Shown: in pieces, positions 34,206-47,900 of the stretch
Numbering within the stretch: the stretch's first letter is position 1
How the letters are laid out: each line of letters begins with the position of its first letter
Assembly: GCA_028551475.1 (NCBI GenBank)
Contig: CM052355.1
Coordinates: 11,768,129 to 11,832,128 of the forward strand
Reading direction: 5' to 3'
DNA length: 64,000 nt
From: Casuarina equisetifolia
Lineage: Eukaryota > Streptophyta > Magnoliopsida > Fagales > Casuarinaceae
The notes under the pieces: model-generated
Database searches by the model: none
What the model was told of the DNA's origin: nothing
Seen by the model: the letters and a program-made list of their open reading frames with translations, nothing else
Position numbers and translations under genes: made by a program

Positions 34206-34397
34206 ATGGAAGGTATGAGCAGACTCACAACAAGAAAGACGACGACAAGAACAACAGCCATCGCTACCACTACCCCCACGACCACACCGAGGGACAAAGC
34301 TTGCCCACAAAGCTTCAAGTGCACTTTCTGGTTCTCCCCCACTGCTCGCCCTCCTGGTTTGTTGTCTTCAAGGTTTGGTTCAAGATATTTGAAATAG
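34206..34397 (+). promoter_or_regulatory. Upstream open reading frame before the bHLH gene
   Basis: A 63-codon frame rich in Thr and Arg starts at the ATG at 34206 and stops 15 bp before the bHLH start codon. If the transcript starts upstream of it, the frame would be read first and could lower translation of the main protein. The transcription start is not known, so this is a possibility only. Confidence 0.4.
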
Positions 34398-34412
34398 AAG
34401 ACTTCGACTCAA

Positions 34413-37278
34413 ATGGCTTCCTACTCCTTTAACTCCGATTCTTCATATGCTTATGACTCATATCCTTCCTTCCGGTCTGATTTTGAGGGGCTCTTCAAAC
34501 CGTCCTCGTATAGCGCTGGAGGATCTAAAGGGGTTATGCTAGGCGGATCAGTTCTGTCTCACTCTTTGGTTTTAGATAGTGAGAAGGGAGAGCTTGTGAA
34601 AGCTCCCGCAAGTGTTGGAAAGAAAGGGGCGTCAGAGGAGAAGACCTTGGCGGCTTTGAAGAGTCACAGTGAGGCAGAGAGGCGGAGAAGAGAGAGGATC
34701 AATTCTCATCTCACAACTCTTCGTAGTCTTGTGCCCTGCACTGAAAAGGTAAGTTTCTATGTTCTATGCTGGCCATACCCAGTAGCAGTACAGTGAATTA
34801 ATCTTTTTGGTAGCGCTAATAATACCATATGCTAATCAGTTTATTTTGCTTGTCTGGTTTGTGAGATCGTTTCGTTGATAATTTGCTTGCTTATTCATCT
34901 ATATCTGTTAAACTTCGAAAACCTAAGAATTCGAGTGAAAAAAAGGAATCATTCGGATGATCTTTGTAAAATTCACAAGCTTTTAAGATTCCCAGAAACT
35001 TGGGCGTTTTCCCATATGAATCATTTAGATCATGCATGCCCGTGTCGTCGTTATGATCAGTGGGAAATGATAAAGTGACATACGGAGTATTCCGTAACTC
35101 GTTCTCTTTAGCCTTTTATTGTACTTTCTCATTCATTTCTGCAGCAAATAGATAGACACTTATTGGATACACGATTGTTCCTATGAGAGGTAATTGATAA
35201 CTAAATATGATGACAGGAGTTCAGGCTTCAGACTTAGTTTACAGGCACATGGACGCTTCTAGTACGTTTTTAATTGTTAACAGAAGAAAAATTAGTATCG
35301 AAGAGAAAAAATCAAGCATCAAGACCTTAGAGTTGACATGGTTTGAACTAAGAACAAAAGGATGCTTCTTCATCAGTATTAACGAAGAGTTCAACAATCT
35401 CTGACCTTTTTCTCTTCATCAGATTCAACTTAAATGGATTGCCAAAACTTAGCAAAATCATGGACTTCATCTGTAAGGCAAAGTATTTTATAGAAAAATT
35501 TCACTTGCAAAGAAAGAAAAGAAGCCCTTATGCTCCTAATATTATGAGAATCTCGTCAAGGTTGTCTTCTGAGGCTAGAGATTGTCCTTATGATAATTGG
35601 CCATTTGATGTCGTACTTGTGCTTCTGGAAAGGAAATAAAAGTTACAAAGTAGTGTTATGCAACTATTCCAATATTTCATATTTCATTATTGAAGATAGT
35701 TGAGCTTCATTGCATCATTTCTACTCTTAGAAGGTCAACTCTTGATCTAGGAGTTGCTGAAGTCAACTATAGATACGTCATCTTCACATAATATAAGGGT
35801 AATAAAACCAAGAAAGTTGCTAACTCGTAAAACAACTCTTCAAGATACCTATGAGAAACTACAAATTTACGGACTAGATTCACTGGAAGTTCTTCATTTT
35901 TGTTTGGGCGTAAATCTGCAAAATGTTTAGAGTCCTGGGTAAGCGAGTTTATTAGGTTTCCAATACGCGTATCGTGCAGGCTTGTCTTCCAAACAGCGGT
36001 GTTTGGATAGAAACACCTCATAGATTTTTTCCGAAAAGCAAGAAGTGGTCTGAAAGTGGTGTTTGGTTGAGTCCAGTCTTATAACACCGATCCTGTGGTC
36101 CTTCAACGATGATTTATATTAATCACCCAGCGCTTCCTTTTTCCTGTCAGACCGTATGATTGGTTGGTTGGATGACATATGTACGTCGGAAAATGGACAG
36201 AGAATGGTCATCGTTGGATTGTGGGGACCGGGTTCCAGCTGTTGGTTTTCGGATGGCTTCTGAAACGTCAATTTCTTGAGCATTAGTCTATGGGGCTTAG
36301 GTCTGTGCAGGTTAACTTACTATGCGATTCTTTATCACCGTTCACAACGTAAGCAAGACGCGTTGCGTGGGGGACCTAAACCATCATATTTTTCTAACTT
36401 TTTCTAATAATTTTGCTCTCTCTTTCTCTTAAACGTTGCCTTTACTTGGTGTTGTCTGCAGCTTGCTTGCTAAAGTGCTTTAACTTTCTGTCATCTTGAA
36501 TAGGGATTAGTTTGAAATCAAAACGATGACTAGATTAGGCACCCATTTGTTCTTAAGACTTGATTAATATCATATGTAGCAGTCTCTTGGTCGATTGCGT
36601 GAACCATTTGTTAGAGAAGACGTGTGTTACTGGTTTTTGCTTGTAGCCTGAGCAACGAACATAAGTTCCTATACGATGTACGTCTATGTATACTATAATA
36701 GATAGGGTAAAGAAATATAAACTTAGAAATGTCCATCTCTATTTATTTCTCCAAGTTACGTGTATTGACTTTATCATGATCGTCTATATTGGTTCCCCTA
36801 GATGGACAAGGCCACATTGCTTGCTGAAGTAATCAGTCACGTAAGAGAATTGAAGAAGAATGCAGTTGAAGCAAGCGAAGGTTTTCTCATTCCAATGGAT
36901 TGTGATGAAGTCAGAGTTGAAATCTGCAACGATGGATCGGGAGATGGGACAGTGTCTTACAGGGCATCTCTGTGCTGCGATTATCGACCCCAACTCTTCT
37001 CTGATATCAAACAGGCTATCGACGCCCTGCAGCTCGAGATGGTAAAGGTGGAAACGTCGACTTTGGGAAGCCGGGTGAAGAATACGTTTGTTTTCAATTG
37101 TAGTAAAGGTGGGAATATCAACAAGGAGCAATGCAAGAGCCTGGAAAGTCATGTTCAGCAGGCCTTGAGTTCTGTACTGGACAAAGCTTCTGCCTCACCT
37201 GACTACGCACCAAGTACGACACTCCCAAGTAAAAGGCGAAGGGCCTCTTTCTTTGACACCTCCAGTTCATCTTTATGA
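34413..37278 (+). CDS. bHLH transcription factor (bHLH30/bHLH51/bHLH106 clade)
   Basis: Exons 34413-34748 and 36802-37278 are joined across a 2053-bp GT/AG intron and encode 270 residues. The basic region SHSEAERRRRERINSHL has the His85-Glu89-Arg93 triad expected of E-box/G-box binders. The helix-loop-helix continues through TTLRSLVPCTEK, crosses the exon junction in the loop, and ends in LLAEVISHVRELK. Residues about 155-225 (VSYRASLCCDYRPQLF, VKVETSTLGSRVKNTFVF) form the ACT-like dimerisation domain of this clade. A KRRR motif near the C-terminus may be a nuclear localisation signal. The N-terminus is Ser/Tyr-rich. Relatives include regulators of vascular growth and stress responses, but the exact orthologue is not settled. 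Confidence 0.92.
34749..36801 (+). other. Intron of the bHLH gene
   Basis: It starts GTAAGT and ends CCCTAG. It holds no recognised gene. The clade often has an intron at this place in the loop, but 2 kb is long. Confidence 0.85.
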
Positions 37279-38793
37279 AAGCCTAGATCCTCTTCTGAGT
37301 TGTTTTGCATTGTTTTCCCACACAACATGTACCGAACGGATTATTAGGACCACTGCTACTACCTACAAGCATACCTTATATTAAGAAAAGTGTTTTAAAT
37401 AGCCAACAACGTAGCACCTGAACCTCTTTTGTAAGGATGTACAGGCTAAATTTCCTTAATATGTAAGTATCGTATAACACTTTATATGGAGATGTCAGGA
37501 TCTGTTAAGCCTTCAAGATTGTTTTCGGATTTTCATTGATACTTCATTGTTGCGTTTAGGTTATAGCAAAGAAGCCTACCAAAGAAAGAAATCTAATGAT
37601 TAAATCTTTGTTAATTCTTCAGATGCTAATCTCTACAACCCACGAGTACAAAATTAGCTTATTTATTATACAAAATAAAGGTTTTAAAAAATTATTAATA
37701 ATTTATCATAGCATACTCCTTGTATAAATTACGCATTATATAGTACTTTTTCTCACCAAAAACTAGAATATAACTCTAGAGTATATATAAGAAATTGTTA
37801 CTGAATCTTTTAACTTCTTAAGAATGAACAAAAATAGAGAGAAAGTAACAATAGTACTAATTAAGCTGACATCCTTTAAGAAATAAAAGTCATAATTATC
37901 ATACCTTTATGCTAAAAGTTTGAAGAATTTCCTTCTCAATTAAATAAATAAATTATCTTTTAAATGTCGATAACACAAATGGGAAATTTGATTGTTTTGT
38001 TTAGATATTTGATTCCGAGGGTCCCAACCTTATGGTCTCCCTCATTGTAGGCTAGAATCACATATTAAGAGAGAAAATAGAAAGAAAAAAAACAAGTCAA
38101 ATGGACTTTGAATAGATTTTCCATCACATGATTAAGTGACTAATCATGATAAGTAAAAAAAAAAAAAAAAGGCATTATAACCACCGAATCTAATACATTA
38201 TGATTAAAAATTAGGATCCACAATGATTAAAATTAATCATGCCAGTAACCAACTAGATCTAATGATTGTCCCTATTCAGTTTTTTATAGAATCTCTCATA
38301 TAATTTGTGCCAAGTCACCGTGAATGATGCACGTTGTTCCGATTTAAGGCAGTCCCTTTAGGCAGCTGCTACATGAACTCCCCCACATGGAAAAGAAAGC
38401 TTTACGTGAGCTGTTCCGTATTCCAAGTTCTTATAATTTGCTTACCATGGCTGCAAGATTAGCTGGAATTTGTATGATAAGTTTATTAAAACAGGAGTTG
38501 ATAGAATTTATTTGATAAATATCTCTATTTCAATTTTCTTTATGTATTTAATATATATTTTAATTATATGATCTATGAATCGATATTTTTGAAATAGTTA
38601 TGTTGGTGAGTTGTAAAGTGGTAATTATAATCCCTTTGTTAATTTAAGACTCTTGATTGCAAGCAACCAAGCCAAGTCAAGCAAGGGGAACCAAAGAGGC
38701 CCAACCCAGCTCCGAAACACCGTAGGCATCTTTCCAGAGGAGACGAAGAATAACAAGTGCGCCGGACGAAGCCAAAACTAAAACTAGAAATTC
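37279..38793. other. Spacer between bHLH and ATG7
   Basis: Holds the bHLH 3' UTR and the ATG7 promoter. The middle (37650-38340) is AT-rich with no coding signal. The last 140 bp before the ATG7 start are more GC-rich and probably include the leader. Confidence 0.45.
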
Positions 38794-41700
38794 ATGGCTG
38801 CCCGCGATAGCCAGGGATCCATACTGGTGTTCGCGCAATTTCAGAGCGCAGTGGACGAGGGTTTCTGGCACCGGTTGTCTTCTCTCAAGCTCAACAAGCT
38901 CGGTATCGATGAGTCCCCCATTCCCATTACTGGTACGCATACGTGCTCTTCTTTGCCCTTTTTCTTAATTTGCTTGTTGTCTCCCTAATCAGGAATTGTA
39001 CTTTGAATTATGGGTTTTTGACTGGTGTAGTGGGCGTGGGGTCGTGATTACTTTTTTGTTTGGTCGAAATTTTACTCTTTGGTTGATGGAAAAGCAAAGG
39101 GAACCGAGAGAGAATGGTAGCATATGTGTCTCGTGGTTCATGTGGGATTGGAAAGTCTTAAGCGGGTAAATCCACATGGTTGTTGGATTCATTTGCGTGA
39201 ATATTGAAACCCCTAACTAATGAATGGTTGTCAGTAAGATTGAAGATTTTTAAGGCGAACTGAAACTTTAAGAAACCCTCCCGTTTATGTGATTATAAAT
39301 CTGTTGTCTTTGAAATTTACAGTTAAAGCAAGATTTTGTTCGCAAATGACTTCTAATTAATCTCGCCTTTTTTTTTTTTGGTTATATATTATTGTATAAA
39401 TATCTGGTGCTTAATACTGTTATCTGAAGTTATTTCTTTGAAGTTTATGAGCTCATTGTAATCCGAAGCGTAAGCTGACCCTTTTTTGGCAGGGTTTTAT
39501 GCGCCTTGTTCACATCCTCAAGTATCAAATCATTTATCTCTACTAGCTCAGTCCTTGCCTGCGGAATCGAGTGACCAATCTTCAACAGCAACCGCAAATC
39601 ATGGCAACAGGAATAGGTGCCCTGTCCAGGGCATTCTTTACAACATGAATACAATGGAAAGCTTCCATGCGCTTGACAAAAAGAGCTTATTAAAGGGGAA
39701 GCAAAGAAGGTGATGGGTTCAGTTCTTCAAGTTTTGGTGTGCTTAGTCTGTAGCTTTATTGCCCATATGAGTTTATCGCAACAATTGGCGACAGTAGATC
39801 TTAAATGTTGAAAGACTGGATTTAGAGTAGAAGAATTCTGGTTTTTGATATGCATTTATGAATCTTACATAACAAGTTTACCTCTTATTGGTATTTTAGA
39901 TTTGGGATGACATTCATTCTGGAAAAGCTATAGAAGACAGTGCAGTACTCTCGAGGTTCCTTCTCATCTCATTTGCAGACCTGAAAAAATGGACCTTTCA
40001 TTACTGGTTTGCTTTCCCTGCTCTGGTTCTTGATCCTCCCGCAACCTTGGTTGATTTAAGGCGAGCTTCAGATTATTTCAGTTTAGAAGAGGTACTGAGA
40101 ATACACCAACTGTTGGAAATATAGAACTCAGCAATTCCTTTGCAGTTAATATTTTTAATCTGGACTGTTGTTGTAACATGTAGGCAGAATCTGTTTCTGC
40201 AGCTTGTAATGAGTGGCGTAACTCGAGCTTGACTGCTGGTAGATATGCTTCACAGTATATGTGACTTTACTTTCTTTTCTTATTTGAATTTATGTGTGAT
40301 ATTTATTCCTTTGAATCTATGTTTAATTGTCTGCTGCAGAGGTTCCATTCTTTTTGGTCAAAGTTGACCCTAGTTCACATGCAACTGTTACCCATTTAAA
40401 GGACGGGGAGACCTGCCAAAGCGATGGTCACAAGGTTTTTGTACATGACTCTTTTACTTATATGAAAGCCTTAGTATGTTTTTACTAATAGAGAGAATTG
40501 TTGCAATGAAATATTTAGTTGATGCACCACTGAAATAAAACAATCATATGTAATCTTTTTGGTTGATCTTTAAAGCTATTGTACTTGCTATTGGCAGTTG
40601 CTATTTGGTTTTTATGACCCGTGTCATCTTCCAAATAATCCTGGTTGGCCCCTTCGCAACTTCCTTGCTCTTATTTGTGTGAGATGGAATCTCAAGTCGG
40701 TTCGCTTTTTATGTTATAGAGAAAACCGTGGGTTCGCAGATCTGGGGTTGTCCCTTGTCGGTGAAGCCTTGATTACAGTACCACAAGGTAGAGCGGCAAA
40801 AATTTGGGTAACAGCTCTGTTCTAATTAATTGTCTGTGTCTCTCTCATCCCTCTTTCTCTTCCTTCTTCTCCCATTTGAATTAGTTTCTGTTTATACAGC
40901 TTTTGTAACTCTTTGTTAAAAATGTTTTAGGATGGCAGGATCATCAATGTTTACCTAATGCAGTTGGTTGGGAACATAACAAAGGGAGGCAAGTATCCAG
41001 GTGTATTAGCCTTGCTAAATCTATGGATCCAGCTAGGTATGCTATCTAACTGTTGCTCCGTTGCCCATAAAAGGTTTTAATCCAATTGTTACCTTAGACT
41101 TTCGACACATTCTTTTCAGGTTGGCCATATCTGCTGCGGATTTGAATTTGAAACTAATGAGATGGCGTGCCCTGCCATCTCTGAATTTAAATGCCTTGTC
41201 ATCTCTCAAGTGTCTTCTGCTAGGAGCGGGTACACTTGGATGCCAGGTGGCTCGCATGCTACTGGTGAGAGCTCAAAAATATTGCAATTACAATATCTAA
41301 GTCCATGTATTCCGTGACCAAAATTATGTATATTGCAGGCTTGGGGAGTTCGGAAAATCACTCTGCTTGATAACGGCAGAGTTGCCATGTCAAATCCATT
41401 GAGGCAGTCCCTTTATACATTGGATGACTGCCTCAACGGTGGTGAATTTAAAGCCACAGCAGCAGTCAAAAGTCTTACTCGGATATTTCCAGCTGTGGTT
41501 AGTGATTTTACCCATTATGCCTCAAGAGGGTTATATCAGAAGGATGTTAATTTTTCGTGCTTCATATTTGTTAAATCATTATTTTTACAGGATGCGGAAG
41601 GTGTTGTGATGGCCATACCAATGCCTGGGCATCCTGTGCCTAGCCAAGAAGAGGAGAGTGTGCTTGAAGATTGTAGACGCCTTCATGATTTGATTGATGC

Positions 41701-43211
41701 CCATGATGCAGTTTTCTTGTTGACTGATACAAGGGAAAGTCGATGGCTGCCTACGCTTCTCTGTGCCAATGCTAACAAGGTCTTTAACTTTATTCTGTAA
41801 TCTTACTGCTCTTCAGATGATAGTTATTATAGTTGGTATGCATTTTTTTTCTGAAGCTGGGGTACCTCTTCTGAGTATGTTATCACTTCGCAGATTACCA
41901 TGACTGCAGCTCTAGGGTTTGATAGCTTTTTGGTTATGCGCCATGGAGCTGGTCCTTTCAGCTCTAACCATGACCCCAAAGCTGAAGCTGGTAATGCCTT
42001 ATCTGCTAGTGGAAACCTTGACCGAACTGATAGAGAAGAAAAGCAGAGATTGGGCTGTTACTTCTGCAATGATGTGATTGCGCCCATTGATGTAATTTTC
42101 TGGAAAGCCAGATATCAGATTTTTTAGCTACTTCATATAAAATTTAATCCACAATTACCGTTCCTTTTTTTTTTTTTTCCTTTTTTTGTAGTCAACTGCC
42201 AACCGCACTTTGGACCAGCAATGCACTGTTACACGTCCGGGACTTTCTTCTATTGCGTCAGCACTTGCTGTTGAACTTATGGTGGGAATCCTGCATCATC
42301 CTCAAGGGTAAAGCTATTGTGAAGAAAGTCTGATTACTTTGTTAAGTTTCAACTTTCAAAAAGATGTTGACCTGGCATTCTTGTGATGAACTGCACATCT
42401 ACAGAATATCTGCAGATGGTGAGGCTGCAAACTCCAGCAGTAGCGGAAGCAGCGACCAGCCTCTTGGTATTTTACCACACCAGATTCGAGGTTCCCTCTC
42501 TCAATTTTCTCAGATGACGCTTGTGGGTCACTCCTCAAACAGTTGCACTGCTTGTTCCAGCACGGTAAGTTTTATTTGCTCATTTGATTTATGTTTCCCA
42601 GTGCTGGGTTTTAAATCAAGTTACTAGAATTTCAATAATAACTTCTATTACTATTGTGGTGTTAGATCATTTTGGTACTCTATCCGATTATCATAGTCTT
42701 AATCACCTTAAAGTGCCACTTATCATCATTTTATAGCAGTTATGATTAGTTTGTTTATAGTCATGTGACTGTCGGTTTGCGTAGGTAGACTCAAACTATC
42801 AAGAACATATGTTTAAAACTGATTTTTTTCTCCTCACCTTCTAGTTTAAGGAAAAGAGAGCCAATGAAATAAACTTTACTTTCAAGTGGAATTAGTGAGA
42901 GGAGGATGGAAACTTGAGTTTCAGTATTCTTAACACTTGTTTAATTACTTTTTTCGCTGTTGTTATTATTCTCTTTTTCTTTTCACGGGCTTCTTTGGAT
43001 TGGTTCATTTTTTAATTCCATCATATGATTTGGTCAGGTGGTATCAGAATATCGGGAAAGAGGAATGGAATTTATTATCCAAGCAATCAATCATCCAACC
43101 TATCTAGAGGATGTCACTGGACTAACGGAGTTGATGAAATCAGCTAGCTCCTTTATAGTAGACTGGGATAATGAGACAGATCCGGACGATGATGATTGTG
43201 TCGAAATTTAA
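38794..43211 (+). CDS. ATG7: ATG7, E1-like activating enzyme of autophagy (frameshift in exon 2)
   Basis: Fourteen exons: 38794-38932, 39493-39709, 39900-40091, 40184-40238, 40340-40434, 40598-40787, 40931-41036, 41120-41264, 41339-41497, 41591-41779, 41894-42091, 42192-42307, 42405-42564, 43038-43211. All introns are GT/AG. ATG7 activates ATG8 and ATG12 for conjugation. The N-terminal domain (exons 1-7) is followed by the adenylation domain, with [11 protein letters not shown] in exon 8 and its ATP-site continuation in exon 9. The catalytic Cys lies in [10 protein letters not shown] (exon 12), and the C-terminal ATG8-binding tail is acidic. The exons sum to 2135 bp. One base is missing in the G-run at 39695-39698, which shifts LLKGEAKK-type coding and leads to a stop at 39931-39933, about 129 residues in. 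With one extra G the total is 2136 bp (711 residues) and every other junction keeps frame. An assembly error is quite possible. Confidence 0.95.
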
Positions 43212-44888
43212 GTAATTCCTTTAGGTGTATTGCATTTATGATTCAACTAGAATTAGGGTTCGCATGTGAAATCTAAGTTAGTTCTCTAATCTAGTCACCA
43301 TATTAGAGTTCACTAATAATTTAGATCTCATTGCGTAGGCAAACCCTTGTATCCAATTCCAATTCCAATTCCACAGGTAGGCTCTCAGCTTATTGTCCAA
43401 TGGCTAAGCCAGACTTGCTAGTTCTTTTCATCTTTGTCATCTTGCATTCACACTTCGGTGATGTACTCAATATTTGCCAATCAAATGCAAGTGTTTAAGA
43501 AATATTTTCCTTGTTAAATTCGTTGATATTTTGTTTGATATAGATCATTGGTTTTGACTCTAGTTATGACATTAGAACCTTTCAATTTTAAACTCATGGA
43601 TTCTTGATCATAGTTTTAAAGGATCTCCAATAGATTTTTTTGATTCGTGGATAGTTGTGAAGTATCCATTAAAAGAATATAGCTGCACTTACAATCATAC
43701 AACTACGTTTGATAAATGGTAGAAGTAGTCGACACAAATATAAAAGATACCAATTTGCTATTTCATGTGTATATAATTCAAACCTTACAAGCTAAGGTTT
43801 TAATCCAACTCACAAATATATATGGATAAATTGTAATCTGTATGTTGATAGCAAGATACCAATAAATCATGAGCTATATAACATGATGATTATATTCAAC
43901 AAGTGTTTTTGCTCACAATCTTCTCACTATCATATAGAAGGAATTCAAGCACATAAATGATTGTTTATTAGCAAGGTGCAAAGTATATATAATCACACAA
44001 GGCACCAAACAATCCAGCAACAATATCTTTAAGAGTTTGAAATATGTTTAGCCTTGTTTTGACCAGAAAAATCAATAAATTTGCATAAAAATAAGCCCAA
44101 ATAATCATATTCATAAAGTTGTGTGAATAGTACACATCAGGAACACCCGTAAGCTTCAATCTTAAAATACAATCTATATGTGCAATAAAAATTAGGAAAA
44201 GGGAATATATCAAACTGTGATTCTCCCACGAGTACAAGATTGCAGCAAAATGTATTCGTGTGAAGAAAGAGGGATTTTCATGGTTTTTCTGCACTGTTTT
44301 TTCAAGTTTCGAGACTATTTTTCTGGCTAAGAATCTGTTTACCACAGCACACGTTAGGGAGAAGAATGTAGCTTTTTGTTATGCCCGTTACCTCTTGTTT
44401 ACCCCTTGAAAATGTCACCTTTACATTCAAAAATTGAGCCATTGAGAGAGGGGTTACGTTTTTTTCTTTTCCATTTGCTATTCGTGTGTGAGTGCATGTG
44501 TTAGCAGGTCATGTGACTCACTTAATTATCTTGGGCTTGGGCTTGAAATCGGTTTAGTTCAAATACATTTTTTTTTTACCCAAATTAGAGTATAGTCCAT
44601 TGAGTACATATAAAGCCCAAATATGTATTATAGACCAACACATTTTCAAGCCAACAACAAATGATGAAATAAAAATATTTTTCCCAAATATTAATGCTTT
44701 TCCATTTATAATAAGGCATTGTATTATTTTTATTTTTGGCACAAATTTTTTATATCTAAAATCATTTTGAACACTCTCCTTTTTATTAATCATCAAAATA
44801 ATATGAAGAAATATACCTGAATAATCTCTTCTATAAATAAGGACTAATCACACAATTTATATCACTATTTTGTTAACTTAGCATCCAA
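43212..44888. other. Spacer between ATG7 and tRNA-Gly
   Basis: The first few hundred bases are ATG7 3' flank. A 125-codon minus-strand frame at 43968-44345 starts at GTG, has hydrophobic stretches and matches nothing I know; it is left unannotated as a gene. AT-rich otherwise. Confidence 0.45.
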
Positions 44889-44959
44889 GCACCAGTGGTC
44901 TAGTGGTAGAATAGTACCCTGCCACGGTACAGACCCGGGTTCGATTCCCGGCTGGTGCA
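44889..44959 (+). tRNA. tRNA-Gly (anticodon GCC)
   Basis: A 71-base cloverleaf. The acceptor stem GCACCAG pairs with CTGGTGC, with discriminator A. The D-arm contains the A-box (TGGTCTAGTGGTAGAAT). The anticodon stem GTACC/GGTAC frames the loop CTGCCAC with anticodon GCC at 44921-44923. The T-arm CCGGGTTCGATTCCCGG contains the B-box. There is no intron and no encoded CCA. A run of 18 T follows five bases downstream. Confidence 0.97.
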
Positions 44960-44963
44960 TTAG

Positions 44964-44981
44964 TTTTTTTTTTTTTTTTTT
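44964..44981 (+). terminator. RNA polymerase III terminator (T-run)
   Basis: About 18 consecutive T residues begin five bases after the tRNA-Gly gene, far more than the four or five needed for Pol III termination. Confidence 0.88.
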
Positions 44982-47900
44982 TCACGTCAAAAGAATCTCA
45001 GACCAGTTGTGATAGAATAAATATGGTTTCCAGTTCTAGTTCTGGGTTTTTGCTTATTTCCGAACTATTGTGCGTTGATGAACAAATGACATTACCATCA
45101 TGGATCCAATGGAACCAGTCATGGACAAAATGGGACAACAGGCATAATGCATGTTCAGTTTATCTGAGCCTTCCAGAAGAGCGACACACGGCATAGAAAA
45201 GCAAGACATTTGAATTGGACTGGCTCATGAGTCTGGGGTCTAGAGTTTGAAACTCTAGCAGGACTTTCATTTTGCTTCTCCTTCTCAAGTCACCATCTTT
45301 GACATTACCAATAATATAAAACAAAAGCTGTCAACAATGATCGTGTACTAGGTTTTTCTGTTTGGAAAAACAGCACTTAAAAAGTTTCGGAGGAGCCACG
45401 AATTTGGCAGCTTTTAACAAACACACACTGTTTGATCGAATCCGTGCTAAAATATGAAGTGGTCATCGGCGCCCTCAATTGGCAGCTTAAAAACAAACGA
45501 GCAGTCCTTGATCTAGGCCTAATGAAGCACGTAGTTGATGGATTCTGGAAGTGACTCCCAATTGGCAGCAGGCGAAGACTGGTCCTTGCATCAGTGGTTT
45601 CCTACCTGAAGAGGGTATCATAGCAATAAAAACGTAGCCTAAAAACTTTGAACAATGAGCCAGTTTATGATGTGACGTCTGCAAGGGAGTATGGACTATA
45701 AAAATCACGAATCCACTGAAGTCTTTAGGGTATTTGACCGTAGCATTGTCTTCCTACTAACAATAATTAGGCTGTAGTTGGCAGCCTGTAGGGCTAATTG
45801 GCTGCCATATCGAGCTTTCTTTGTTCGATGACTTCAAAATTTGAAAGAGGTTTAGTCAACAATGAACCTGAATGTGCTCCGAACTGTCAAAGGAGCACCC
45901 TGACTTGTATTTCAGGACTTCGAAGAAGGCTCCGAGTTAGTGCTACCAACACAGAAAAAGCAGCAGTCTTTAAAATAAGTTTCAAAAGTCCTCCAGAAGA
46001 CTGAGCCAATAGCTTTTGCACTTTTCGCCGTTATAGTCGCCAAACCCATCAATGGCTAAAATGTCGTCGTGGATGATATCATCCTTCCGGATGCTCTATC
46101 CCATGGCATTGTCGTTGTTGGTTGAGGAAATTGACCCTTATCTGACTACTACTTCCACCATGCCTCGTTATTAGTGGAGTGCTTATTTTTCATTATTCCC
46201 CCCGTGTGAGTCACATTCACAATACTTGGGGCTCTACTGGGATTAGGACACTTGTCTCTCTACTAATTCCTTTAGTTTGCTTTGGGTGGGCAGTTCTGTG
46301 GGTTCCCCACTGCCGATGGGAAGATTTTGAAGTTCAGCAGCATGGGTGGAGTTGTTAATTTGTTTTAGTAAAACAAGGAAGGGGTTTACCAACCCGTGAC
46401 TCATGAAGCAATAATAAAGCTTGGAATTCGGATCAAATAAATTAAAAGCTAGCTGCAAATAAGTTAAAGAATGTTCCATCAAGTAACTTCATATGATAAG
46501 ACTTGGGAGAAGCCTATGGTCTATAGAATAAACTACAACTTCTCAGTACTTTCCTCATGCTATATGCAATAGGCTTTTTGGTGGAGAAGAAGGCAGAGGA
46601 AAATATGCATATATCTCTAGTTTTCACCACTCCAAACACTTCAATCTGCAGGTAATTCCCCGTTCCTTTGAGAAGCACAAAACGATTACGTTTTCTCTCA
46701 AAATCAACCATTTTAGAAAACCATGGCCTTGATGGTTATCGTCGCCCTGTAGAACTCTTAACACTTGGCACTTTGAAATGTTAGAAAAAGATAAGATCAA
46801 TCCAAAAGGGAATCAGTGGTGGTACACATCAGGCATGCACCATCCCTTTGCCTTTTTGGCTTCAACACTTCTCTTATTAGCCACGGACCATGGCAAACTA
46901 TTGCACTCGTGAGCAAATTTGGTGCCCAAGACAAATAATAGACGGAAATCAGTCATGCTATCCCCTGCAAATCTACGAATATCCAACACCTAATATGTGA
47001 TGCAGGTGGCCCAATCAAACTCACCGAGCAAATGCTCCCTTTTGGTGTATGACGTGGGAATCGGAAGTCCTCGTAGTGCAACTCGACCCATACATATCCT
47101 ATATTTCTTTTGTGCCGAGGTGGGTCAATAATGGTGATCAATGTGTCAAAGTGGTGCACTAATTTACACTTGTTGTGCCGAGTAGATGGTTGACTGACGT
47201 GGTAGGCAAGGCACGTCTAGGATTTCTGGTTCTTTGCACAAATTTGTGGATCAAGATTTGCGTTCAGTACTCGTTCTCATCTAGTGGACTTATACAAAAT
47301 GGTAAGCTATGGGCACCTATGCAATCAAATTCACGTTGGAAGTTCTTAGGCAACTCATAAACCAACCACTTGGATCACTTGTATACACGAATTCCAGCCC
47401 AAATTTGAATTGAATCCAAAAGGAAAATTGATACCTATAATTGGCTTTTTTGTATCAAAAAGCGTGGCCATTATGTTCTTCACATAACCAACCATTTACC
47501 TGCCACATTAGCATTGATGTGGTAGGTCAGATTTGGCAGACAAAGACCTACTGCCTCAACCTCCCAGAGCAAATAAAAATGTTCAACTAAACTCGGTTAG
47601 CTCTTCTCATTAAATTATGCTCTTTTCTTTAAATGTTGTCTCCCTTTGCCGATTAGCCTTCATTTCCTGATGCAGATGAGATCGGATCACAGTATTTTTA
47701 ATGGTTGTTTGTTCTGTGTGACCTTATACGGCAAAGCATTAGGACAGTCATTCGACAACAAAGATTGAATGACATCTTTTAAGTAATATTGGAGTCTTAT
47801 AATTACATATTAGGAGGATCATAATAGAACGGTGATGTCCCCCTTCCTGCAATCTTGAAAAAGCCATGCATGTGAGAATATCTCACTCTCATGGTGGGTT

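Noticed and set aside
34043..34342. A 99-codon minus-strand frame with a strong hydrophobic stretch
   Set aside because: The Val-rich stretch is the complement of ACN-rich sequence in the bHLH leader, so composition explains it.
43968..44345. A 125-codon minus-strand hydrophobic frame
   Set aside because: It starts at GTG, lies in AT-rich DNA where hydrophobic chance frames are common, and matches no known family.
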